DNA of 64,000 nt from Cognatishimia activa (GTDB taxonomy: Bacteria; Pseudomonadota; Alphaproteobacteria; Rhodobacterales; Rhodobacteraceae), in NCBI RefSeq assembly GCF_026016445.1, contig NZ_CP096147.1, positions 1,276,501 through 1,340,500 of the forward strand. The letters are read 5' to 3'. This document shows positions 8,999-17,890 of this stretch, piece by piece. Position 1 is the stretch's first letter, and the number at the start of each line of letters is the position of its first letter. The notes under the pieces are model-generated. The model searched no databases. It was not told the DNA's origin and saw only the letters and a program-made list of their open reading frames with translations. The position numbers were made by a program, and so were the translations under genes.

Positions 8999-10105
8999 AT
9001 GTCCGTAGTAAGCGATATCGCCAACACGGGTGCTGGGCGCACCATTATTTCCGTTGACGCCATGGGTGGCGATCGAGGGCCGGCAACCGTTGTTGCCGGC
9101 ATTGCTCGTTCGGCCAAGAAGAATCCTGATATTGGATTTATCCTGCATGGCCCCCGCGAAGAATTAGAGCGTCTGGTCGCCCGCAAGAAACATCTCGCGG
9201 GACGTTGTGAGATTCGCAACGCCGAAAGTGTCGTCTCGATGGATGACAAACCTAGTCAGGTGATGCGCTCTGGCAAGTCGACCTCCATGTGGTCGGCTGT
9301 CGAATCCGTGCGTAATAAAGAAGCCGATGTCTGCGTATCTTGTGGCAACACCGGCGCATTGATGATGATGTCCGTGGTGCGCCTACGGAAACTTCCAGGC
9401 GTTAACCGACCTGCGATCGCAATTCTCTGGCCAAGCCGGAACCCGCAAGGGTTCAACATTATGTTGGACGTAGGCGCTGACATTCGCGCTGATGAGCATG
9501 ACCTTCTGCAATATGCATTGATGGGTGCCTCCTATGCGCGCAACGGCATGGGAATCGAGCGCCCACGTATCGGTCTACTGAACGTTGGCACTGAAGAACA
9601 CAAAGGCCGCGCTGAGCTAAAAGCCGCGCATGAGATGATGGCGAACAACGCGGACATCTCTAATTTTGAATTTGTGGGCTTTGTTGAAGGTGGCGATATA
9701 CCCGGCGAAGTCGCCGACGTGATCGTCACTGATGGATTCACAGGCAACGTGGCTTTGAAGACAGGCGAAGGCACAGCCAGCCTGATCGGCGAGCTTTTGA
9801 GAGAAGCGTTTAAATTCACCCCACTGTCACGCCTGGCGGCCCTACTCGCGTACACATCCTTGCGCCGTCTGAGCAAACGCATCGATCCGCGCCGTGTGAA
9901 CGGTGGCGTCTTCTTAGGCCTCAACGGAACTGTTGTGAAATCGCATGGGAGCTCTGACGCAACAGGCGTATCTGCGGCCGTGAAACTTGCCTTTACGCTC
10001 TCCCAATCAGGCTTCTCAGAAAAACTGGCCGCTCGGGTTGCATCCGCTGTGCAAGTGCAGCAGGATGCCGAGACCTCAGGCGACCAAAACGGACTATCCA
10101 AATGA
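8999..10105 (+). CDS. plsX: Phosphate acyltransferase PlsX
   Basis: PlsX converts acyl-ACP and phosphate to acyl-phosphate, the donor for glycerol-3-phosphate acylation by PlsY, so it begins phospholipid synthesis at the inner face of the membrane. The protein is 368 aa with ISVDAMGGDRGP near the start, a SCGNTGALMM loop, LDVGADIRAD, LLNVGTEEHKG and VTDGFTGNVALKTGEG motifs, all typical. Its 3' end overlaps fabH by 4 bases (ATGA), so the two lipid genes are translationally coupled. Confidence 0.97.
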   Translation: MSVVSDIANTGAGRTIISVDAMGGDRGPATVVAGIARSAKKNPDIGFILHGPREELERLVARKKHLAGRCEIRNAESVVSMDDKPSQVMRSGKSTSMWSAVESVRNKEADVCVSCGNTGALMMMSVVRLRKLPGVNRPAIAILWPSRNPQGFNIMLDVGADIRADEHDLLQYALMGASYARNGMGIERPRIGLLNVGTEEHKGRAELKAAHEMMANNADISNFEFVGFVEGGDIPGEVADVIVTDGFTGNVALKTGEGTASLIGELLREAFKFTPLSRLAALLAYTSLRRLSKRIDPRRVNGGVFLGLNGTVVKSHGSSDATGVSAAVKLAFTLSQSGFSEKLAARVASAVQVQQDAETSGDQNGLSK

Positions 10106-11076
10106 CTCTACGCGCCGTCGTCAAAGGCGTTGGGCACTATCTCCCAGACCGCATCGTTCCAAACGCGGAATTCGAAAAAACGCTGGATACCTCGGACGAA
10201 TGGATTCGCACGCGTTCAGGCATTGAGCGCCGTCATTTCGCGGCAGAGGATCAAACCACTTCTGATTTGGCAGTCATTGCAGCAAAGCGCGCGCTTGAAA
10301 GCGCGGGACTTGAACCAGACGACATCGACGCCGTGATCGTCGCTACATCCACCCCAGATCTGACATTCCCATCTGTTGCCACCATGGTGCAGGACAAGTT
10401 GGGTATGACACGCGGGTTTGGATTTGACGTGCAGGCCGTTTGCGCTGGCTTCGTTTTTGCTTTGGCAAATGCGAACTCACAAATCCTGGGCGGCATGGCG
10501 AAACGTGTGCTGGTTATTGGCGCTGAGACTTTCAGCCGCATCATGGATTGGGAAGACCGCGCAACCTGCGTTCTTTTTGGAGACGGTGCAGGTGCTTTGA
10601 TTCTTGAAGGCGAAGACGCTGGAGGCACCAATTCAGATCGTGGTGTTCTGTCTGCTGATTTAAACAGCGATGGTCGTTACCGTGACATGCTCTATGTCGA
10701 TGGCGGCGTTTCCACCACAGGCACCAGCGGCAAACTGCGCATGCAGGGTAACGCTCTCTTCCGTCAAGCAGTTGGTAAACTGACATCCACTGCCGAAGCA
10801 GCCTTGGAAAAGGCGGGCCTTACTGACGATGATGTTGATTGGATTGTGCCTCATCAGGCCAATATTCGCATCATCCAAGGCACCGCGAAAAAGCTTGGCA
10901 TCTCGATGGACAAGGTTGTTGTGACTCTTCAGGATCACGGCAATACCTCTGCTGCGTCCATCCCTCTGGCGCTTTCTGTTGGTGTTGAACGCGGACAAAT
11001 CAAACCGGGTGATCTGCTTGTCACAGAGGCTATTGGTGGCGGTTTGGCTTGGGGTTCAGTGGTTTTACGCTGGTAA
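10102..11076 (+). CDS. fabH: 3-oxoacyl-ACP synthase III (FabH)
   Basis: KAS III condenses acetyl-CoA with malonyl-ACP to start each fatty acid. It has 324 aa. The catalytic triad is visible: Cys in FDVQAVCAGFVFAL (about residue 113), His in WIVPHQANIRI (about 250) and Asn in DHGNTSAASIPLAL (about 280). SGIERRH and GAGALILEG are further family motifs. Coupled to plsX by an ATGA overlap; ihfA follows after 113 bases with its own promoter. Confidence 0.97.
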   Translation: MTLRAVVKGVGHYLPDRIVPNAEFEKTLDTSDEWIRTRSGIERRHFAAEDQTTSDLAVIAAKRALESAGLEPDDIDAVIVATSTPDLTFPSVATMVQDKLGMTRGFGFDVQAVCAGFVFALANANSQILGGMAKRVLVIGAETFSRIMDWEDRATCVLFGDGAGALILEGEDAGGTNSDRGVLSADLNSDGRYRDMLYVDGGVSTTGTSGKLRMQGNALFRQAVGKLTSTAEAALEKAGLTDDDVDWIVPHQANIRIIQGTAKKLGISMDKVVVTLQDHGNTSAASIPLALSVGVERGQIKPGDLLVTEAIGGGLAWGSVVLRW

Positions 11077-11132
11077 CACCTGCGAAAAACGCCATCCTCA
11101 CGGTATAAACCCTTGAAAACACGTCATTGATA

Positions 11133-11171
11133 TTGACAGGTAAAATTGCTTACCCCTATGTTTGTTCAAAC
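11133..11171 (+). promoter_or_regulatory. Candidate sigma-70 promoter of ihfA with dyad at the start site
   Basis: TTGACA (11133-11138) and TATGTT (11157-11162) are separated by 18 bases, a good housekeeping promoter. GTTTG-TT-CAAAC (11160-11171) overlaps the -10 and likely start site, and may be an operator. A GGGGG Shine-Dalgarno follows at about 11178. Confidence 0.55.
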
Positions 11172-11189
11172 AATTTATAGGGGGATGTC

Positions 11190-11492
11190 ATGGCCGGAAA
11201 AACTTTGACGAGAATGGATTTAAGCGAAGCCGTTTTTCGTGAGGTCGGCCTGTCCCGAAATGACTCAGCACAATTGGTCGAGAGCGTTCTCGATCACATG
11301 TCAGATTCCCTCGTGAGCGGGGAACAGGTTAAGATTTCTTCTTTTGGGACTTTCAGCGTGCGCGACAAGGCTGCTCGCGTTGGTCGCAACCCTAAGACTG
11401 GTCAAGAAGTTCCGATCAATCCGCGCCGTGTGCTGACATTCCGCCCTTCGCATCTGATGAAAGACCGCGTGGCGGCTGGCAACAAGAAGTAA
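11190..11492 (+). CDS. ihfA: Integration host factor subunit alpha
   Basis: A 100-aa HU/IHF-fold DNA-bending protein. Seen: the [23 protein letters not shown] start, a [17 protein letters not shown] arm base and the [19 protein letters not shown] beta-arm with the intercalating Pro (NPKTGQ). The IHF-alpha hallmark F-S-V-R-D and the location upstream of a merR gene fit ihfA. It bends DNA in recombination, replication and transcription. The partner ihfB is not in the window. Confidence 0.95.
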   Translation: MAGKTLTRMDLSEAVFREVGLSRNDSAQLVESVLDHMSDSLVSGEQVKISSFGTFSVRDKAARVGRNPKTGQEVPINPRRVLTFRPSHLMKDRVAAGNKK

Positions 11493-11501
11493 GGCCACCC
11501 A

Positions 11502-12134
11502 ATGCCCAAATCCAAAGACGCATTTCGCACCATCAGCGAAGTTGCTGAATGGCTGGACGTTCAGCCACATGTTCTGAGGTTTTGGGAAAGCAAATTCTCG
11601 CAAGTACGCCCGGTGAAACGCGCCGGAGGTCGGCGGTACTATCGCCCCAATGACATGTTGCTGATCGGCGGCATCAAGCAGCTTCTGCATGATGACGGCA
11701 TGACGATCAAAGGCGTGCAAAAACTGTTGCGCGAAAAAGGCATTAAAGAAATCAGCGCCTTATCGCGCCCAATTGACGACGAAGATACGGTGACGATTGA
11801 AGAGATCGCTGATCCAGCACCAGTGACTGAAGCTGACCTGTTGGCAGAAGCAAATATTCCAGAAGAAGACGTCGCTGAAATTGAGGCCGTTCAGCCAACT
11901 CAGATTGAAGAGGAACCGTCTCCTATTCCAGAGGGCGCCGCGCCGGTTGCTGAGATCAAGACGCCTAGGAAACCACTGGCGGAAGAGTCCCCAGCTTGGG
12001 AAATCCGCCGTAAGATACTCGCGCGGCTGACAGAAATTCACACGATAGACGCCGATAAGAAGCCAGCGATTGCTGAGGCCATTGCTGCATTGGCCGAGGT
12101 TCAATCCAAACGTCAATGGCATGTAAATCCTTGA
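11502..12134 (+). CDS. MerR family transcriptional regulator
   Basis: A 210-aa MerR-type protein, 9 bases after ihfA. The N-terminal 75 residues are a winged helix: [55 protein letters not shown]. The rest is acidic ([17 protein letters not shown] to about residue 145) and then a basic C-terminal helix ([15 protein letters not shown]). There is no recognisable effector domain and no Cys cluster, so it is not a metal or SoxR-type sensor. The ihfA-merR pair is conserved in alphaproteobacteria, but target and ligand are unknown. Confidence 0.88.
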   Translation: MPKSKDAFRTISEVAEWLDVQPHVLRFWESKFSQVRPVKRAGGRRYYRPNDMLLIGGIKQLLHDDGMTIKGVQKLLREKGIKEISALSRPIDDEDTVTIEEIADPAPVTEADLLAEANIPEEDVAEIEAVQPTQIEEEPSPIPEGAAPVAEIKTPRKPLAEESPAWEIRRKILARLTEIHTIDADKKPAIAEAIAALAEVQSKRQWHVNP

Positions 12135-12196
12135 GCCGAATTCTGGATTTAAGGACTTGCCCTTGCTCCGCAATCCGTTATGAAGATTTTCACCGT

Positions 12197-12273
12197 CGGG
12201 CTATAGCGCAGCCTGGTAGCGCGTCCGTCTGGGGGACGGAAGGTCGCAGGTTCAAGTCCTGCTAGCCCGACCA
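12197..12273 (+). tRNA. tRNA-Pro (anticodon GGG)
   Basis: A complete cloverleaf of 77 bases with CCA encoded. The acceptor stem is CGGGCTA/TAGCCCG, the D arm GCGC/GCGC, the anticodon stem TCCGT/ACGGA with loop CTGGGGG (anticodon GGG, proline), and the T arm GCAGG-TTCAAGT-CCTGC. A terminator-like hairpin follows at once. Confidence 0.97.
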
Positions 12274-12275
12274 AC

Positions 12276-12313
12276 AAAAACGCCTGGGCCCGATCTGTGC
12301 TCGGGCGTTTTGT
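12276..12313 (+). terminator. Terminator after tRNA-Pro
   Basis: AAAACGCC and GGCGTTTT form the outer stem, with GGGCCCGA and TCGGGC inside. The hairpin ends in TTTT, 3 bases after the encoded CCA. It also rules out the longest possible start of the next gene. Confidence 0.65.
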
Positions 12314-12329
12314 GCATCTGGGGGATGAT

Positions 12330-13406
12330 ATGACAGGCGTATTGCCAAGCCAAATCCTTGAAACCATGTTGAAAAATGGTGAAATCCTGTTGGATGAGCC
12401 TTTGGTCGAGGGCCAAGTTCAACCTGCAAGTCTTGACCTGCGTCTCGGCAAAACCGCCTATCGCGTACGGGCCTCTTTCCTTGCCGGCGAAGGCAATACG
12501 GTCACTGATCGTCTATCCGAATTTGAAATGCATCAGGTCGATCTGAGCGAGGGCGCGGTCTTGGAAAAGGGCTGCGTTTACGTGGTGCCATTGATGGAGG
12601 GTTTGAACCTTCCTGAGGGCGTCAACGCTGTGGCCAACGCCAAAAGCTCCACCGGTCGTCTAGATCTTCTGACCCGTACAATCACAGATGGCGGCGTTGA
12701 GTTTGATCGCATCCCATCTGGTTACTCTGGTCCGCTTTATGCGGAAATCTGCCCCCGCTCTTTCTCCGTGTTGGTGCGTCCGGGCATGCGGCTCAATCAA
12801 ATTCGTTTTCGCGACGGTCAAAGTGTTTTGTCTGACGAGGAGCTTACGGCTGTTCATGCTGACACACCGCTTGTAGACGGTGAACCCCTGATTGATGACG
12901 GTCTGGGCTTTTCCGTAGATCTCAAGCCTGCCGATGGCACATTGGTTGGCTACCGCGCCAAACCTCATACCGGTGTCATCGATCTTGAACGCATTGGTGA
13001 ATACGATCCGGCGGAATATTGGGAAGAAGTGCGCAGCGACAACGGCCAGATCATTCTGGATCCGGGTGCTTTCTATATCCTGGTGAGCCGCGAAGCCGTG
13101 ACAATCCCGCCGCAATACGCTGCTGAGATGGCGCCATATCTCGCCATGGTCGGCGAATTCCGCGTTCACTACGCGGGCTTCTTTGACCCCGGTTTTGGCT
13201 TCGCAGATGCTGGCGGTGCAGGTTCACGCGGCGTGCTGGAAGTCCGCTGCCACGAAGCCCCCTTCGTGCTTGAGCATGGTCAGGTTGTCGGCCGACTGGT
13301 CTATGAAAAGATGTCAGAATTGCCCGAACAGCTTTATGGCGCGGGTATTGCATCCAATTATCAGGGCCAAGGCCTCAAGCTTTCCAAACACTTCAAAATG
13401 GGCTGA
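12330..13406 (+). CDS. dcd: 2'-deoxycytidine 5'-triphosphate deaminase (long alphaproteobacterial form)
   Basis: A 358-aa protein made of two dUTPase/DCD-fold halves, the long form found in alphaproteobacteria. It deaminates dCTP to dUTP for dTTP synthesis. Motifs: QPASLDLRLG (about residue 30), NAKSSTGRLDLLTR with the nucleotide-binding Ser/Arg region (about 100), GPLYAEICPRSFSVLVRPGMRLNQ (stretch about 135-155) and a second-half GFFDPGFG and EVRCHEAPF. The ATG at 12330 with GGGGA ahead of it is preferred over an in-frame ATG at 12297 that lies inside the tRNA terminator. The stop abuts the convergent Lrp gene with no gap. Confidence 0.88.
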   Translation: MTGVLPSQILETMLKNGEILLDEPLVEGQVQPASLDLRLGKTAYRVRASFLAGEGNTVTDRLSEFEMHQVDLSEGAVLEKGCVYVVPLMEGLNLPEGVNAVANAKSSTGRLDLLTRTITDGGVEFDRIPSGYSGPLYAEICPRSFSVLVRPGMRLNQIRFRDGQSVLSDEELTAVHADTPLVDGEPLIDDGLGFSVDLKPADGTLVGYRAKPHTGVIDLERIGEYDPAEYWEEVRSDNGQIILDPGAFYILVSREAVTIPPQYAAEMAPYLAMVGEFRVHYAGFFDPGFGFADAGGAGSRGVLEVRCHEAPFVLEHGQVVGRLVYEKMSELPEQLYGAGIASNYQGQGLKLSKHFKMG

Positions 13407-13934
13407 TCACTTCACCGTATCGCCCTCTGTCAGTTCCTGGGTCACTTCGGCCTGAACACCACGCTCCATGTGCGTGTTAAGCACAACATAGGTGTGCGTC
13501 CCGCGCACGCCGGTTTTGTGATAGAGCCGCCATAGAAAGCCTTCCATCGCGCGGGCGTTTTCAACACGAACCTTGAGTATCAAAGAGCTGTCTCCGGTGA
13601 TGGAGTGGATTTCCTCTACCTCAGGCAATTCACCAAGTTCAAAAACCTCTTTGGTTTTGCCCCAGCCTGATGATTCCACGTGAATGAAGGCTAGAAAATT
13701 CTTGCCCACAGCGGCCCCGTCGATCTGCGCCATGGTTCGCTTGATAGCCCCGCTAGCGCGCAACCGTTTAACGCGTTCATGTACCGCTGGTGCAGACAAC
13801 CCCACGTCCTTGCCTAATTCCGCATAGCTCACGCTCGCATCTTTCGCCAACGCGCCTAATATTTTTCGATCCAAAGCGTCCAGTGGACGCTCGCGGACTG
13901 GGTTTTGCCGAAGATTATCTGTTTCTTTTGCCAT
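13407..13934 (-). CDS. Lrp/AsnC family transcriptional regulator
   Basis: A 175-aa Lrp-type regulator. The winged helix is at about residues 18-75 (LDALDRKILGALAKDA, VGLSAPAVHERVKRLRASGAIK) and the RAM ligand-binding domain follows (FLAFIHVES, VEEIHSITGDSSLILKVRV). The N terminus is slightly longer than usual. It is divergent from an MFS transporter with 79 bases between the starts, which suggests that it controls that transporter, probably in response to an amino acid or similar molecule (inference). Confidence 0.9.
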   Translation of the reverse strand: MAKETDNLRQNPVRERPLDALDRKILGALAKDASVSYAELGKDVGLSAPAVHERVKRLRASGAIKRTMAQIDGAAVGKNFLAFIHVESSGWGKTKEVFELGELPEVEEIHSITGDSSLILKVRVENARAMEGFLWRLYHKTGVRGTHTYVVLNTHMERGVQAEVTQELTEGDTVK

Positions 13935-14013
13935 CGCATTCTTTTCTATTGCCGAACATGGTTCACAGGATCAGTCTATACTCCTAATCCAGTTTTGACT
14001 TGAAGGAAATGTT

Positions 14014-15159
14014 ATGACTTTTCTTCTGATGATCGCCGTCGGCTTGATCGGCGCGAACTCACTCATATTGTCTCCGATCGCGGCGGAAGTAGCGGCAGGA
14101 CTAGGGATCAGCAACCCTGCAGACGTGATGACAGCAGCCGGTGCTTATGGCGCAGGTGTGGCGGTTTCCGCGATGTTTCTCGCCCCCCTCTCAGATCGTT
14201 TCGGCGCGGATACAACGCTAAAACACGCATTGATCCTGGTCACGGCTGCTTTGGGTATTACTGCCGCAGCTCCGAATATAGAGCTGCTGATCGCAGGCCA
14301 GACGCTTGCAGGCGTCGGGGTGGGTATGGCCTTACCGGCGATCTACACCATGGCGGCGGTCATCGCTGCACCCGGGCAAGAGGCTCAGACGGTTGGAAAA
14401 GTTTTGACCGGCTGGACTTTGGCCATGGTTGGCGGTGTTACGTTCAGCGCCTATGGCGCAGAGCTTTTTGGCTGGCGCGCGGTCTTTGCAATTCTAGCCA
14501 TCGCAATCTTCTCTGTTCTGGTTCTGATGTACGCCATCCGATTGCCAGAGGCTCCACGGTCAGACCGTATCACTTCACCCGTCAGTGCAATGCGGGTTCC
14601 TGGCATCACAGGGGCACTCTTTAGCGTCGGTATGTTCAGCCTGGGCTTCTATGGTATCTATAACTACCTCGGCACCCATATCACAGAAAGCATGGGGCGT
14701 CCGATCACTGATGCAGGGCTTTACACCCTGCTCTATGGATTGGGATTTGGTTTCGCGATGTTTTTTGATCGCTACTTTGAAAATATCGGTCCACGTCGCG
14801 CTTTGGCCGCGATATTTGGGGCCGTTTTCCTGCTGATGACGGGATTTTATCATGTTGTGGATTGGTACTTAGGCTTTGCAGCGCTGATGTTTGCATGGGG
14901 TCTAATCAACCACTTTGGCCTCAACATGACCGTCAATCGCCTTACCCGCCTTGATCCGAGCCAGCGTGGTGCGATCATGGGGCTGAATTCATCTGTGATG
15001 TACTTCTGCGTCTTCGGCGCGACGCTTGGCTATCGACCGCTGTTTGATAACTGGGGACTTGTTGCATGCATCGTCGCATCCGCGATCATCGCAATCATCG
15101 GTCTCGGTGAAACACTTTATGCACGACGCACTGCAAAGACAGCGGGCGTAACAGCTTAA
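14014..15159 (+). CDS. MFS transporter
   Basis: A 381-aa integral membrane protein with about 12 hydrophobic segments. The cytoplasmic loop between helices 2 and 3 carries the MFS-type APLSDRFGAD motif (about residue 57-66), and a GVGVGMALPAIYTM helix follows. Drug:H+ antiporter-like or metabolite exporter roles are possible; nothing in the sequence sets the substrate. AAGGAAATGTT precedes the start. Probably controlled by the divergent Lrp regulator. Confidence 0.85.
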   Translation: MTFLLMIAVGLIGANSLILSPIAAEVAAGLGISNPADVMTAAGAYGAGVAVSAMFLAPLSDRFGADTTLKHALILVTAALGITAAAPNIELLIAGQTLAGVGVGMALPAIYTMAAVIAAPGQEAQTVGKVLTGWTLAMVGGVTFSAYGAELFGWRAVFAILAIAIFSVLVLMYAIRLPEAPRSDRITSPVSAMRVPGITGALFSVGMFSLGFYGIYNYLGTHITESMGRPITDAGLYTLLYGLGFGFAMFFDRYFENIGPRRALAAIFGAVFLLMTGFYHVVDWYLGFAALMFAWGLINHFGLNMTVNRLTRLDPSQRGAIMGLNSSVMYFCVFGATLGYRPLFDNWGLVACIVASAIIAIIGLGETLYARRTAKTAGVTA

Positions 15160-15162
15160 GCC

Positions 15163-15345
15163 CTAAAATTTAGAAACGCGGCGCACCATCCGCATGGATT
15201 GTTTGGCGCGTTTCATGTCCTGTTTGGGAGCATTCTTAGCATTGCCGCCCTTCTTGGTCGCAACTGCATTGATGCCCGCATCCACACCGCGATTTACCAA
15301 TTGCCGCATAATCCGGCGCAGCACCATATTGACGATTTGGTTCAT
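15163..15345 (-). CDS. Small basic conserved hypothetical protein
   Basis: A 60-aa, strongly basic protein: an amphipathic N-terminal helix (MNQIVNMVLRRIMRQLVNRG), a glycine-containing hinge (VDAGINAVATKKGGNAKN) and a basic tail ending in RMVRRVSKF. I recall similar short proteins in roseobacters but know no function. It sits alone on the minus strand, only 3 bases from the convergent MFS gene, and a perfect CtrA-type box lies 54-68 bases upstream of the ATG. It is the first gene after scpB, where other Rhodobacteraceae often carry tat genes. Confidence 0.6.
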   Translation of the reverse strand: MNQIVNMVLRRIMRQLVNRGVDAGINAVATKKGGNAKNAPKQDMKRAKQSMRMVRRVSKF

Positions 15346-15398
15346 TTAACTGCCCTTTTCCTGCATTTCGCAGTCTTTTAGCTGTAAAATGCGGCAAT

Positions 15399-15413
15399 TT
15401 AACGGCAAGTTAA
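15399..15413 (-). promoter_or_regulatory. CtrA-type box TTAA-N7-TTAA
   Basis: TTAA, CGGCAAG, TTAA is an exact match to the alphaproteobacterial CtrA consensus TTAA-N7-TTAA. It lies between scpB and the 60-aa gene and is oriented to act on the latter. One exact match is weak statistical evidence on its own. Confidence 0.5.
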
Positions 15414-15420
15414 AACTGAG

Positions 15421-16092
15421 TTAATCCTCAAAGAGCTCGGATTGTCCTTCATCGGTTTCTTCCGCAAGATCTTCATCTTCCGGTGTTGTTGGCAGCGTTC
15501 CCGGTGGCAGACGATTGTCGAGAAGTCCTGCTGCGCGTAGTTCTTTGAGTCCCGGCAAATCACGTGCACTTTCGAGGCCGAATTGGTCCAGGAACTGCTG
15601 TGTCACAACAAATGTCACGGGGCGGCCAGGGGTCATTTTACGACGACCAAAGCGGATCCACTCCATATCCAAAAGCTGATCGACCGTGCCGCGACTGACC
15701 GAAACGCCGCGAATTTCTTCTATCTCAGCCCGTGTCACTGGCTGGTGGTAGGCAATGATCGCCAGCGTTTCTATCGCAGCACGCGAAAGCTTACGCGTCT
15801 CAACCTGTTCTTTCTGCATGAGAAAACCCAGATCAGGCGCTGTCCGGATCGCATAAGCATCCCCGACTTTCACGACCCGCACGCCACGCCCTTCATAACG
15901 TTTTCTAAGATGCACCAAAGCCTCTGCCGCATCAGCCCCATGAGGCATACGCCCGTTAAGTTCTTTCACGGTCACAGGCTCAGCACTGGCGAAAAGTATG
16001 GCTTCGACCATTCGCTCCTGCTCCCCCATGGGCGGTGCTTCAAAAAGGCTTTCTTCCTGCGGTTCCTGTGTCTGATCGCTCTGGTCAGCCAT
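15421..16092 (-). CDS. scpB: Segregation and condensation protein B
   Basis: ScpB is the winged-helix kleisin partner that works with ScpA and SMC to condense and segregate chromosomes. From the chosen ATG the protein is 223 aa. VEAILFASAEPVTVKEL (about residues 28-44), IRTAPDL, LSRAAIETLAIIAYHQPVTRAEIE and RGVSVSRGTVDQLLD are typical. The C-terminal tail is acidic (EDEDLAEETDEGQSELFED, about 19 residues). The start overlaps the end of scpA by 8 bases; a second ATG two codons earlier is equally possible, and a longer in-frame extension would run deep into scpA and is rejected. Confidence 0.93.
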   Translation of the reverse strand: MADQSDQTQEPQEESLFEAPPMGEQERMVEAILFASAEPVTVKELNGRMPHGADAAEALVHLRKRYEGRGVRVVKVGDAYAIRTAPDLGFLMQKEQVETRKLSRAAIETLAIIAYHQPVTRAEIEEIRGVSVSRGTVDQLLDMEWIRFGRRKMTPGRPVTFVVTQQFLDQFGLESARDLPGLKELRAAGLLDNRLPPGTLPTTPEDEDLAEETDEGQSELFED

Positions 16093-16882
16093 GGTCATTC
16101 TCTTTTTGTCGTAATTCGATTTTGCCGAATGTGCCGTCTTGGCGAAGGTGAACCTTGCCTTCCTTGGCAAGCTGCAAGGAGGCCGCAAAGGTGGCTGCTG
16201 TCGCAGAGCGGCGGCGTTTGGGGTCTGTTTCCCAGCCCTCAGGCAGGTAGCTGAGAATATCCGTCCAGGTGCCAGCGTAACCGATCAGCCCACGCATGCG
16301 ATCAAGTGCTTCTTCCAAGGTGAAAACAGAATCCCGATCCATAACAAAGGGGCGGAATTCATCCTTTGTTTTCAATCGGGCATAACCCTGCATCAAATCC
16401 AAAAGGGTCGCCGTATAGGTCACAATCTTGGTTTTGGTGACATCTTCTGGAATGCCGCGCGCAAAGAAGTCGCGTCCTAATCGATCCCGCGCCATCAGTT
16501 GTGCCGCAGCATTGCGCATGGCCTGAAGCCGCTCCAATTGGAACGCTAGGTGCGCCGCAAGCTCTTCGCCACTTGGCCCTTCTTCTTCCGGGTCTGGTGG
16601 CAGTAGTAGTCGAGATTTGAGGAAGGCGAGCCAGGCCGCCATAACAAGGTAATCAGCCGCTAGTTCAATCCGCAGCTGCTTGGCCTTTTCCACAAAGGCC
16701 AAATACTGACGCGCAAGCTGGAGGATAGATATTTTACGAAGATCGACTTTTTGCGTGCGTGAAAGCGTCAGCAACAGATCTAGCGGGCCTTCAAAGCCAT
16801 CAACATCAACGATCAGGGCCTCAGCCGCCAGACGGTCTGCAACCGCCTCTCGCTTTGCCTGTTCGATGAAATCGTCTGTCAT
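16085..16882 (-). CDS. scpA: Segregation and condensation protein A
   Basis: The kleisin subunit of the SMC-ScpAB condensin, 265 aa. The N-terminal FEGPLDLLLTLSRTQKVDL helix region that binds the SMC neck is present (about residues 30-48), with LAADYLVMAAWLAFLKSRLLLP following and a winged-helix C terminus (FAASLQLAKEGKVHLRQDG). It overlaps scpB and lies 3 bases after nagZ, so nagZ-scpA-scpB is read as one operon. Confidence 0.95.
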   Translation of the reverse strand: MTDDFIEQAKREAVADRLAAEALIVDVDGFEGPLDLLLTLSRTQKVDLRKISILQLARQYLAFVEKAKQLRIELAADYLVMAAWLAFLKSRLLLPPDPEEEGPSGEELAAHLAFQLERLQAMRNAAAQLMARDRLGRDFFARGIPEDVTKTKIVTYTATLLDLMQGYARLKTKDEFRPFVMDRDSVFTLEEALDRMRGLIGYAGTWTDILSYLPEGWETDPKRRRSATAATFAASLQLAKEGKVHLRQDGTFGKIELRQKENDHG

Positions 16883-16885
16883 ACC

Positions 16886-17890
16886 CTACCCGCTCAAGTA
16901 GCTTTCAAGCTCCGTTGTCAGCGCATCAATGTCAACAGATTTGGGGGCTTTTCGCGCGTCTAACGCTGCCACAGCGCGCTTTTGCGCAGCCTCGGTCATC
17001 ATTCCGCTGGCGGCAACAACATCCTGCATCTCAGCCATATCGCCGTTACAGTGCAAAACCACATCGCAGCCCGCCTCGATGGAGGCAGCACTGCGCTCTG
17101 TCATGGTGCCATCTAGGGCTTCCATCGAGATGTCATCGGTCATGATCAGCCCGTCAAAACCGATCTTTTCCCGGATTATCCCCATCAGAACAGGAGAAAT
17201 TGTTGCTGGAACGGAATCCAAAGCGTCATAGACCAAATGCGCAGTCATCCCAAGCGGCAGGTCATTCAGCGATTTGAAGGGCGCGAAATCAACTTCCAAT
17301 TCTTCCGCGCTGGCTGAGACACGTGGCAGATCGAGATGGCTATCCACAACGGAGCGCCCATGACCGGGAATGTGCTTTAAAACCGGCAGTACACCACCAT
17401 CCAAATGTCCGTCACTCACGGCACGGCCAATCTCGGAAATCGATTTTGGATCAAAGCCATAGCACCGGTTCTTCAAGAATGGATGTGTGCTTTCAGTTGC
17501 GACATCCACCAGCGGAGCACAGTTACAATCGATGCCAAGCGCGCGCAGTTCATGCGCCTGAATGCGAGATCGCAGATACATCGAGCGCGCGGCATTCTTT
17601 CCTGCCCTTTCGATCTGATCCAAGGGTGGCAGCCATTCGCGTGCCAGGGGCTCTCGCAAACGCTGAACACGGCCACCTTCCTGATCAATTAGGATTGGAG
17701 CGTCATAGCCAACCGCTTCGCGAAGCTGGTCGCAAAGCGCGCGGATTTGATCTGCATTGTCAATGTTTCGGCTGAACAGGATGAAAGCAAAGGGCTTTGC
17801 CTCAGCAAAGAAGGTGCGTTCAGATGAGGTCAGAGCCAAGCCTTCACAGCCAAGGATCGTCGCACCAAAGCGGCTTGCCTGCTGGGTCAA
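16886..17890 (-). CDS. nagZ: Beta-N-acetylhexosaminidase NagZ
   Basis: Family 3 glycoside hydrolase that removes GlcNAc from anhydro-muropeptides in the cytoplasm. The 334-aa single domain is normal for NagZ. Visible: LILFSRNIDN, the LIDQEGGRVQRLR substrate loop (about residues 67-79), KHIPGHGRSVVDSHLDLP with the mobile-loop Asp-His pair (about 165-182) and the nucleophile Asp in GLIMTDDISM (about 245). The start overlaps the SPOR gene stop by 4 bases (ATGA). It cooperates with anmK elsewhere in the window in cell-wall recycling. Confidence 0.95.
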   Translation of the reverse strand: MTQQASRFGATILGCEGLALTSSERTFFAEAKPFAFILFSRNIDNADQIRALCDQLREAVGYDAPILIDQEGGRVQRLREPLAREWLPPLDQIERAGKNAARSMYLRSRIQAHELRALGIDCNCAPLVDVATESTHPFLKNRCYGFDPKSISEIGRAVSDGHLDGGVLPVLKHIPGHGRSVVDSHLDLPRVSASAEELEVDFAPFKSLNDLPLGMTAHLVYDALDSVPATISPVLMGIIREKIGFDGLIMTDDISMEALDGTMTERSAASIEAGCDVVLHCNGDMAEMQDVVAASGMMTEAAQKRAVAALDARKAPKSVDIDALTTELESYLSG

